From an uncultured Flavobacteriales bacterium (GTDB lineage Bacteria > Bacteroidota > Bacteroidia > Flavobacteriales > Crocinitomicaceae): a stretch of 12,318 bases of DNA. The DNA is taken from assembly GCA_946478775.1 (NCBI GenBank), contig CAMLDR010000129.1:1-12318 (forward strand), in the 5' to 3' direction. Within the stretch, counting starts at the first letter, position 1; each line of letters begins with the position of its first letter. A program made the position numbers and the translations under genes. Positions 6,665-12,318 of the stretch are shown piece after piece. The notes beneath the pieces are model-generated. The model had not been told where the DNA came from and made no database searches. It was given only the letters and a program-made list of their open reading frames with translations.

Positions 6665-7735
6665 CTATGGTAAATGATGAACTCCTCCGATTACGTTTTT
6701 GGATGCTCCCGTAACACTGGAAATGCAATTCGGCTCGTTGTTCAGGTTCAATGCTCCCAATAAACCGAAAATCAACCCTTCCTTGTAATCAATAAGTTCA
6801 TTGTCAACTGAAATGATTTCTCCCGTATAATAGCGTTTCAAACGTTCAATCAGAAAAGTGTTTTTTGCTCCGCCGCCGGTGATCATGACGCGCTTCAGGT
6901 CTTTTTTCGTGCAGATATCACCAATTTGAATGGCAATGTGTTCCACAACCGTCGCCAGGTTGTTTTCAATGTCTTTGTCGAATTTAAGAAGCGGGTAGAA
7001 GTACTGTTCCAGCCATTCGGTACCCAATGATTTCGGTCCTTCTTCCTGGTAATATTCCAGGCTGTTCAATAAATCCAGCAGGAAATAGTTCAATTCACCT
7101 TCACGGGCTAGATTCCCGTTTTTATCGTATTCCAGCTGCTTCGAGCGTGCTAATTTATTCATGGGAAGGTTAGCCGGACAAATATCATACGCCTGAACAA
7201 TTCCTTTTTCTTCAAAACTAATATTTGCGAAACCTCCGATATTGATAAAGCCGTCCGCTTTTGATCCGAATAAATACTGATCACCAATCGGGACCAAAGG
7301 AGCGCCTTGTCCGCCATACAATACATCTTTTGTTCTGAAATCACCAATGGTTCTGATCCCGGTTTTTACTGCAATCACTGCCGGATTTCCTATTTGTGTG
7401 GTAAAGCCTCTCGACGGTTGGTGAAAGATCGTTTGACCATGTGATGCTATTCCGTCCACTTCCCCTTTTGAAATTCCATGATCTTCCAGGAATTGATTGA
7501 TACACGATGAGAAGAAGATTCCCAGGTCGTGATCCAAAGTCATCAGCTGGGAGCCGGATAATTTACTGGCTTCATGCAGGCTTGAAAGAAGGATTTCAGA
7601 GAATGGGAATGTATGGGATGCATGGATTTTAAACTCCCAATTTTTGTCAGAAACCTTCGTATATGTTGCATATGTTACATCGGCTCCATCCAATGAAGTG
7701 CCTGACATTAAGCCGATTATTTTGAATGAGTTCAT
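6665..7735 (-). CDS. anmK: Anhydro-N-acetylmuramic acid kinase AnmK
   Basis: AnmK opens the anhydro ring of 1,6-anhydro-N-acetylmuramic acid and phosphorylates it with ATP to MurNAc-6-phosphate, a cytoplasmic step of peptidoglycan recycling. The 356-residue protein has the family signatures in order: GLMSGTSLDGAD (8-19), SHGQTIFHQP (98-107), GGQGAPLVPIGD (141-152), NIGGFANIS (165-173), YDICPAN (183-189) and MITGGGAKN toward the C-terminus. The DICPAN stretch stands where proteobacterial enzymes have DTGPGN. It keeps the aspartate and is, from memory, the usual Bacteroidota form. The start at 7735 puts MSGTS at the normal distance from the N-terminus. The gene is transcribed away from the acyl-CoA dehydrogenase. 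No murQ-like partner is visible nearby. Confidence 0.93.
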   Translation of the reverse strand: MNSFKIIGLMSGTSLDGADVTYATYTKVSDKNWEFKIHASHTFPFSEILLSSLHEASKLSGSQLMTLDHDLGIFFSSCINQFLEDHGISKGEVDGIASHGQTIFHQPSRGFTTQIGNPAVIAVKTGIRTIGDFRTKDVLYGGQGAPLVPIGDQYLFGSKADGFINIGGFANISFEEKGIVQAYDICPANLPMNKLARSKQLEYDKNGNLAREGELNYFLLDLLNSLEYYQEEGPKSLGTEWLEQYFYPLLKFDKDIENNLATVVEHIAIQIGDICTKKDLKRVMITGGGAKNTFLIERLKRYYTGEIISVDNELIDYKEGLIFGLLGALNLNNEPNCISSVTGASKNVIGGVHHLP

Positions 7736-7762
7736 AAAAGACGAAAATTAAGTTTTTATAGG

Positions 7763-7770
7763 TACATTTG
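7763..7770 (+). promoter_or_regulatory. Possible -7 element for the acyl-CoA dehydrogenase gene (TACATTTG)
   Basis: TACATTTG matches TAnnTTTG on the plus strand and lies 35 bases before the ATG at 7806. It faces a similar element on the other strand across 9 bases. No clear -33 TTG is present. Confidence 0.45.
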
Positions 7771-7779
7771 TCTCCTGAA

Positions 7780-7787
7780 CAAATATA
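7780..7787 (-). promoter_or_regulatory. Possible -7 element for anmK (TATATTTG)
   Basis: TATATTTG on the minus strand matches TAnnTTTG and lies 44 bases before the anmK start at 7735. A transcript from here would cross the facing plus-strand element at 7763-7770. No clear -33 motif is seen. Confidence 0.45.
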
Positions 7788-7805
7788 AAATAAACTGCGA
7801 TACAG

Positions 7806-8948
7806 ATGAATTTCGAATTGACAGAAGAACAAAAAGCAGTAAAAGAAGCTGCGCGTGATTTCGCTCAAAACGTATTAAAACCTGGAGTTATAGATCGGGA
7901 TAGAGATCAAAAATTTCCTGTTGAAGAAATGAAGCAATTAGGTGAACTTGGATTCTTAGGAATGATGGTTGACCCGAAATACGGAGGCGGAGGTATGGAT
8001 ACCATGTCTTATGTATTGGCGATGGAAGAGATTTCCAAAGTGGATGCTTCTGCTTCAGTTTGTATGTCAGTAAACAATTCCCTTGTTTGTTGGGGATTGG
8101 AAAAGTTTGGTAACGAAGAGCAAAAAGAGAAATTCCTTACTCCACTTGCAAAAGGGGAAAAGATCGGGGCATTTTGTTTGTCAGAGCCGGAAGCCGGTTC
8201 CGACGCAACTTCTCAGCGTACCACAGCTATTGATATGGGTGATTATTACCTGCTAAACGGAACAAAAAACTGGATTACAAACGGTTCAACGGCTTCTACT
8301 TACATTGTAATCGCTCAAACAAATGCGGAGCTTGGTCACAGAGGAATCAATGCTTTGATCATCGAAAGAGGAATGGAAGGGTTCATCGTTGGGGCCAAAG
8401 AAGATAAACTGGGAATTCGCGGAAGTGATACCCATACATTGATGTTCCAGGACGTGAAAGTTCCGAAAGCTAACCGTATCGGTGAAGATGGATTTGGTTT
8501 CAAATTCGCTATGAAAACACTTTCAGGCGGACGTATCGGAATCGCTGCTCAGGCATTGGGAATAGCTGCAGGAGCTTTTGAATTGTCTTCGGCTTATTCT
8601 AAGGAGCGTAAGGCATTTGGAAAAGAAATTTACAAGCACCAGGCAATTGCGTTTAAAATTGCAGACATGGCTACAGAAATTGAAGCTGCTCGTTTGCTGG
8701 TTTACCGTGCAGCCGCTGATAAAGATGCAGGCAGAAACTTTGACCAGTCATCTGCAATGGCGAAGCTATATGCTTCAAAAGTGGCCATGGAACAAACCGT
8801 TGAAGCTGTTCAGATCCACGGAGGTTACGGATACGTAAAAGAGTACCACGTGGAGCGTTTGATGCGTGATGCGAAGATTACTCAGATTTACGAAGGAACT
8901 TCTGAAGTACAAAAGATTGTTATTTCCAGAAATATTTTGGCTGATTAA
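7806..8948 (+). CDS. Acyl-CoA dehydrogenase, short-chain (butyryl-CoA) type
   Basis: This FAD enzyme forms the trans-2 double bond of an acyl-CoA, the first step of a beta-oxidation cycle, and passes electrons to electron-transfer flavoprotein. The 380-residue protein has the standard three-part fold: an N-terminal helical domain (about 1-115), a middle beta domain opening with GAFCLSEPEAGSDA (121-134), and a C-terminal helical domain from about 230. That last domain contains ERKAFGK (267-273) and QIHGGYGY (336-343). The catalytic base is Glu363 in QIYEGTSEVQ, the placement seen in short- and medium-chain enzymes. Length is exactly typical. It is the only plus-strand gene, alone between anmK and murF, so its ETF partners are elsewhere. 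Chain-length preference is inferred from overall similarity; isovaleryl, glutaryl or branched-chain substrates are not excluded. Confidence 0.93.
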   Translation: MNFELTEEQKAVKEAARDFAQNVLKPGVIDRDRDQKFPVEEMKQLGELGFLGMMVDPKYGGGGMDTMSYVLAMEEISKVDASASVCMSVNNSLVCWGLEKFGNEEQKEKFLTPLAKGEKIGAFCLSEPEAGSDATSQRTTAIDMGDYYLLNGTKNWITNGSTASTYIVIAQTNAELGHRGINALIIERGMEGFIVGAKEDKLGIRGSDTHTLMFQDVKVPKANRIGEDGFGFKFAMKTLSGGRIGIAAQALGIAAGAFELSSAYSKERKAFGKEIYKHQAIAFKIADMATEIEAARLLVYRAAADKDAGRNFDQSSAMAKLYASKVAMEQTVEAVQIHGGYGYVKEYHVERLMRDAKITQIYEGTSEVQKIVISRNILAD

Positions 8949-8959
8949 ACAATAATCAG
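8941..8959 (+). terminator. Small hairpin over the acyl-CoA dehydrogenase stop codon
   Basis: CTGATTA (8941-8947), loop AACAA, TAATCAG (8953-8959) form a 7-bp stem that includes the stop codon, followed by TTTG. It is AT-rich and weak, and may protect the transcript end rather than terminate. Confidence 0.3.
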
Positions 8960-8972
8960 TTTGCAAAACATA

Positions 8973-9010
8973 AAGTAGGGACGCGATGCATCGCGTCCCT
9001 ACTTGTTTTT
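8973..9010 (+). terminator. 32-bp perfect palindrome with T-tract between converging genes
   Basis: Bases 8973-8988 (AAGTAGGGACGCGATG) are exactly reverse-complemented by 8989-9004. On the plus strand the hairpin is followed by GTTTTT, giving a good intrinsic terminator for the acyl-CoA dehydrogenase transcript. It also sits just past the murF stop on the other strand, where the T-tract is poor. The GC-rich GTAGGGACGCGAT core resembles palindromes that recur between genes in several bacteria (from memory), so it may be one copy of a dispersed repeat. Confidence 0.75.
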
Positions 9011-10292
9011 ACAAATATGGAATTACTTTTTCCAGTGAAATTCCTCTCGATCCTTTCAGAAGAATCAACAGGTCTGAAGGTGGATTATTCGTGAAATGTT
9101 CGATCAACGGATCTGTGGACTTTAAAAAGATTGCATTGGGATGCATGCCTTTGAACTTCAAAAATTCTTCTCCGATAAAGAAACCGCTCAATCGCAGGTC
9201 AATAGTTTGCTGAATGACTTCTTCGTGAACCATCGGAGCGTCTTCCCCCATTTCACGCATATCGCCCAGTATGAATATCTTGGCGTGATTATCTATTTTC
9301 GCAAAGCTCGATAGGGCAGAGCGCATGCTGGTTGGATTGGCATTGTAGCAATCCACGATCAGCGTGTTTTTAGCTGTTTTAGTAACCTGTGAACGGTTGT
9401 TGGTTGGTTCATACCCGGAAATTGACTGGTTGCAATTCTCACGACTGATTCCAAAAAACCTTCCGATCCGGATTGCGGCAAGGAAATTAATGAAGTTGTA
9501 TTCACCTACGAGTTGAGTAGGTATTTCCGGGCTCGTATAGCCTGGTTCACTCCAGTTCATGTTAACGAATGGATCCAGGTTCAGCAATTCCCCGTGAAGT
9601 TCCGAATCATCGTTATAAAAGTGGTTTTGTGTGCCTGAAGGAAGCTTGTTGATGATGGTTTCATCTTGCTTATTGGCAAAAATGTGACCTTTCGTTTGAG
9701 TCAGGAAATCGAATAGTTCTGTCTTGGTTTTGATCACTCCTTCCAATGATTTAAAACCTTCTAAATGAGCTCTGCCGATATTGGTGATGATTCCATGTGT
9801 GGGCAATGCAATTTCTGCTAATTCCTTGATATCGCCCGGCTTATTGGCTCCCATTTCAATGACGGCTATCTCGTGGCTTTCATTGAGTTGTAAAAGCGTT
9901 AATGGTACTCCAATGTGGTTGTTGAAATTTCCCTGGGTGTAATGAATACGATATTGTGTAGCCAATACAGTTGAGATCAATTCTTTTGAAGTCGTTTTTC
10001 CATTGCTTCCCGTAATACCGATAACCGGGATCTGAAACTGATTTCGGTGATGCCTGGCCAAATTTTGCAGAGCAAGAAGTACATCCTCCACCAAAATGGT
10101 CTTTCCTTCCACATGATATTGAGGATTGTCGATTACAGCTGCAATAGCTCCTGATTTAATTGCTTCGGCGGCAAAAGTGTTCCCATCGAAATTAGCTCCT
10201 TTCAAGCAGAAGAACAGGGATCCTTTTTGAATTTTCCGGGTGTCGGTTTCCACACCGGTACTTGACTGAAATAATTCGTAAAGTGCTTCCAT
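9009..10292 (-). CDS. murF: UDP-N-acetylmuramoyl-tripeptide--D-alanyl-D-alanine ligase MurF
   Basis: MurF uses ATP to add the D-Ala-D-Ala dipeptide to UDP-MurNAc-tripeptide, the last cytoplasmic step of peptide-stem assembly. The 427-residue protein shows the Mur-ligase order. The N-terminal substrate domain has VETDTRKIQKGSLFFCLKG (14-32). The P-loop GSNGKTT is at 95-101, NFNNHIGVP at 122-130, EMGAN at 146-150 and NIGRAHLEGF at 171-180. The C-terminal domain opens near YEPTNNRSQ and has DCYNANPTSM at 314-323. Length is normal. The ATG at 10292 comes 8 bases after the T-tract of the terminator that follows gldJ, so its transcription depends on readthrough or on a promoter inside gldJ. Its stop touches the palindrome region shared with the converging acyl-CoA dehydrogenase gene. 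Identity is secure. Confidence 0.95.
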   Translation of the reverse strand: MEALYELFQSSTGVETDTRKIQKGSLFFCLKGANFDGNTFAAEAIKSGAIAAVIDNPQYHVEGKTILVEDVLLALQNLARHHRNQFQIPVIGITGSNGKTTSKELISTVLATQYRIHYTQGNFNNHIGVPLTLLQLNESHEIAVIEMGANKPGDIKELAEIALPTHGIITNIGRAHLEGFKSLEGVIKTKTELFDFLTQTKGHIFANKQDETIINKLPSGTQNHFYNDDSELHGELLNLDPFVNMNWSEPGYTSPEIPTQLVGEYNFINFLAAIRIGRFFGISRENCNQSISGYEPTNNRSQVTKTAKNTLIVDCYNANPTSMRSALSSFAKIDNHAKIFILGDMREMGEDAPMVHEEVIQQTIDLRLSGFFIGEEFLKFKGMHPNAIFLKSTDPLIEHFTNNPPSDLLILLKGSRGISLEKVIPYL

Positions 10293-10300
10293 ATATCATG

Positions 10301-10336
10301 AAAAAACCCTGACTTTCCTTTTGGAAATCAGGGTTT
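10301..10336 (-). terminator. Intrinsic terminator after gldJ, within the murF leader
   Basis: On the minus strand AAACCCTGA (10336-10328), TTTCC, loop AAAA, GGAAA, one unpaired G and TCAGGGTTT form a 14-bp stem with one bulge, followed by TTTTTT at 10306-10301. It has all the parts of a strong factor-independent terminator. It fills most of the 60-base gap between gldJ and murF. Confidence 0.8.
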
Positions 10337-10352
10337 CTATTTTTAATAGCTA

Positions 10353-12318
10353 TTATTTTTTCTTTTTCTTCTTTTTACCGTAGTTGTGTCCAACCGGGCT
10401 TCCCACTCGATCCATTGCACAACGGAATCCGATAGTACATGTAGACTGTGCTTCGTCAAGGTATCTTCTTGAACCTGCATTCAACCAGTAAGCACGATCT
10501 CTCCATGAACCACCTTTGTAAACTCTTGATTTATCAGAGATCAAAGTTGTTGGCCAGGATGTTCTGTCTTCCGGTTTGATTGGAGTACCGTTCAAATCGT
10601 AAGTTTCGTATTCGTTTTGGTACATGATCAGGTGCGGATCACGAGTTGCCTCGTTGATACCGTTTTTACGATCATCGTTATCGTAGTAAATGGAGCTTTC
10701 GATATCACCGTCCAAATAATCGATGTAATCATCTTTACGGTAGTTCAGACGACCAATGTTCTCTTCTTCTGTTACATTACGGTATTTCAATTTACCCGGA
10801 GTACCGATGATGAATTGATTGAATCCTTCACGTAACATTGGAATGATCTCGAATGAATATTCTTCATCACGACCTTGTCTTGTTCTTTCTGCAAAAATAC
10901 CCTCAAAAATTTCATCCTGAACAATAGAAGATGCTTCGATGTCGTATTTCTCATTCTTATCCTGGATTGCTCTGTCCAATACCGCATTGATCTCAGCGAT
11001 CAATGCCAATTCGATGGAGTCTTTCTTTTTTCCATGAGAAACATAGTATGCATCCGGTGCTACTCCGCGTTTAGTTCTGAATTCAGCTTTGTTATGCATT
11101 TGAGTTCCTCCAGGGATAATCGTGTCATTCGGATCATGGTTTGCAGCAGAAACCCGTTGGTAACGTACACGCTCGAAAGCATTCAGGTATTCTTTCATAC
11201 CGTGAACATCATACATTACCTGCTGGTCTTTTTGCTCAACCATTCCATCGTTATTCAAAACTTTCGTTTGGAATACATTTCCACGGAAAGGACGGAACTC
11301 ATCGAAATCTTCAGAAGACAAAGGACGGTAAACATCCATTACCCACTCAGAAACGTTACCTGCCATGTGGTATAAACCGTAATCATTCGGCCAGAAAGAC
11401 TCAACAGGAGCTGTTACGTCAGCACCGTCGTTCAAACGACCTGCAACCCCCATGTAATCCCCTTTACCTCTTACGAAGTTAGCGCGGATCGCACCTGTAA
11501 ATTCTTTATTGTCCTGACGAACAAAGTGACCGTTCCATGGATATTGACGACGCTCTGTGATTACCTCAGTACCTTCAGAAAGGTTCCCGATTAATCCAAT
11601 TGCGGCATATTCCCATTCAGCTTCAGTTGGGAGACGGTATCTCGGAAGAAGAATACCATCTTCCATACGAACGATACGCTCACCTAATTTTTTACCATCT
11701 CTGTGAGAAGGATCTGTATCTCTTAATTTTCTTCCACCTAGCTCTTCATCTTGCTCAAATTGACCAACCATGTAAGCATCTGTGTTGAATGTTTCTGCAT
11801 CTGCTGCGTCAATGTCCCATCCAAGAACACCTTCACGAATTAGGATATACTCATTAACACGGTCGGTACGCCATTTACAGAAGTCAGTTGCCTGTAGCCA
11901 CGATACACCAACAACAGGATAATCTCTGTAAGCCGGGTGACGTAAGTAATAATCTACATACTTATCCATGAAAGCTAATGGACTTCTCCATGAAAGCGTA
12001 TCAGGTAATGCATTTCTGTAAACCATGTTGTACTTTTCATAAGATCTTTTGATCCAGTATAAGTACTCCAGCCAATGGAAATTTGTAACCTCCGTTTGGT
12101 CCATATAAAAGGACGAAACAGTAACACGGGCAGGGCGATTGTTGTAATCGAACATCACATCCTGTTCTACCATACCCATTGTGAATGTACCACCTTCAAC
12201 AAGAATCAGTCCGGGACCGGTTTCCTGATCTACGAACGGAACTTTTTGAAAACCTCCATGGTTTACATTGTTGTAATCCCATCCTGTTGATGAGGAGGAA
12301 TCTCGGCTACACGAAGCT
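10353..12318 (-). CDS. gldJ: Gliding motility / type IX secretion lipoprotein GldJ (5' end cut by window edge)
   Basis: GldJ is an outer-membrane lipoprotein needed in Flavobacterium for gliding and for the type IX secretion machine, where it stabilises GldK. The frame is open to the right edge with 654 visible residues. It begins ASCSRDSSSSTGWDYN: ASC looks like the end of a lipobox, so only most of the signal peptide is missing. GldJ hallmarks follow: QETGPGLILVEGGTFTMG near 31-48, then a formylglycine-generating-enzyme-like fold with EVTNFHWLEYL, YPVVGVSWLQATDFCKWR, RLPTEAEWEYAA, HMAGNVSEW and GGSWRDRAYWLNAGSRR. The catalytic cysteines of true FGE enzymes are absent around GGSW, so it is structural. 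About 275 residues separate GNVSEW from GGSW, a large insertion. The C-terminus is seven lysines. murF follows 60 bases downstream, across a terminator. Confidence 0.93.
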   Translation of the reverse strand, partial: ASCSRDSSSSTGWDYNNVNHGGFQKVPFVDQETGPGLILVEGGTFTMGMVEQDVMFDYNNRPARVTVSSFYMDQTEVTNFHWLEYLYWIKRSYEKYNMVYRNALPDTLSWRSPLAFMDKYVDYYLRHPAYRDYPVVGVSWLQATDFCKWRTDRVNEYILIREGVLGWDIDAADAETFNTDAYMVGQFEQDEELGGRKLRDTDPSHRDGKKLGERIVRMEDGILLPRYRLPTEAEWEYAAIGLIGNLSEGTEVITERRQYPWNGHFVRQDNKEFTGAIRANFVRGKGDYMGVAGRLNDGADVTAPVESFWPNDYGLYHMAGNVSEWVMDVYRPLSSEDFDEFRPFRGNVFQTKVLNNDGMVEQKDQQVMYDVHGMKEYLNAFERVRYQRVSAANHDPNDTIIPGGTQMHNKAEFRTKRGVAPDAYYVSHGKKKDSIELALIAEINAVLDRAIQDKNEKYDIEASSIVQDEIFEGIFAERTRQGRDEEYSFEIIPMLREGFNQFIIGTPGKLKYRNVTEEENIGRLNYRKDDYIDYLDGDIESSIYYDNDDRKNGINEATRDPHLIMYQNEYETYDLNGTPIKPEDRTSWPTTLISDKSRVYKGGSWRDRAYWLNAGSRRYLDEAQSTCTIGFRCAMDRVGSPVGHNYGKKKKKKK

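Noticed and set aside
10230..10299. Out-of-frame ATG at 10299, just ahead of the murF start, as an upstream overlapping frame
   Set aside because: The frame closes after a few dozen codons inside murF and has no recognisable content; it is probably chance.
10875..11375. Plus-strand open frame of 166 codons
   Set aside because: It lies wholly inside gldJ on the opposite strand, shows no recognisable domain and is an antisense shadow.
10353..12318. GldJ as an active formylglycine-generating or sulfatase-modifying enzyme
   Set aside because: The catalytic cysteines are missing around GGSW, and the lipobox-like start plus GldJ-specific N-terminal sequence identify the structural lipoprotein.
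1..12318. Defence, phage or mobile gene system
   Set aside because: Every sizeable supported frame belongs to a recognised core or envelope family. No nuclease, transposase, integrase, toxin or phage protein is present.

Overview
The window suggests a Bacteroidota genome, most likely Flavobacteriales and possibly near Crocinitomicaceae/Fluviicola (an inference, no search was run). Supporting signs are a GldJ gliding/type IX secretion lipoprotein, a TonB with the Bacteroidota NKRYGAY-type N-terminal motif, candidate TAnnTTTG -7 promoter elements, little Shine-Dalgarno signal, moderate-to-low GC, and an AnmK with a DICPAN-type motif. It is mostly ordinary chromosome. There is no tRNA, rRNA, CRISPR array, transposase, integrase or phage gene.

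Positions 1-4997 (minus strand) hold one tight operon read from right to left: exbB, exbD, two tandem paralogues of a TonB/TolA-like energy transducer, a third different TonB, then folC. The folC gene runs off the left edge a few codons from its expected end. ExbB/ExbD form the proton-driven inner-membrane motor, and the three TonB-like proteins are candidate couplers to outer-membrane partners. The duplicated pair is the most unusual coding feature of the window.

Positions 4998-5322 carry no gene. The segment holds the exbB leader and a 90-bp nested palindromic element built on GTTCAA words, lying just past the end of an amino-acid dehydrogenase gene. Positions 5323-7735 (minus) carry that Glu/Leu/Phe/Val dehydrogenase and, upstream of it, anmK for recycling of anhydro-N-acetylmuramic acid. 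A 70-bp divergent region with two face-to-face -7-like elements separates anmK from the only plus-strand gene, an acyl-CoA dehydrogenase (7806-8948).

An uninterrupted 32-bp palindrome lies between the converging acyl-CoA dehydrogenase and murF genes. murF (9009-10292) and gldJ (10353 to the right edge) are on the minus strand. A strong intrinsic terminator hairpin follows gldJ and ends only 8 bases before the murF start. Together the genes concern the cell envelope (TonB energy coupling, peptidoglycan synthesis and recycling, gliding/secretion) plus folate, amino-acid and fatty-acid metabolism.
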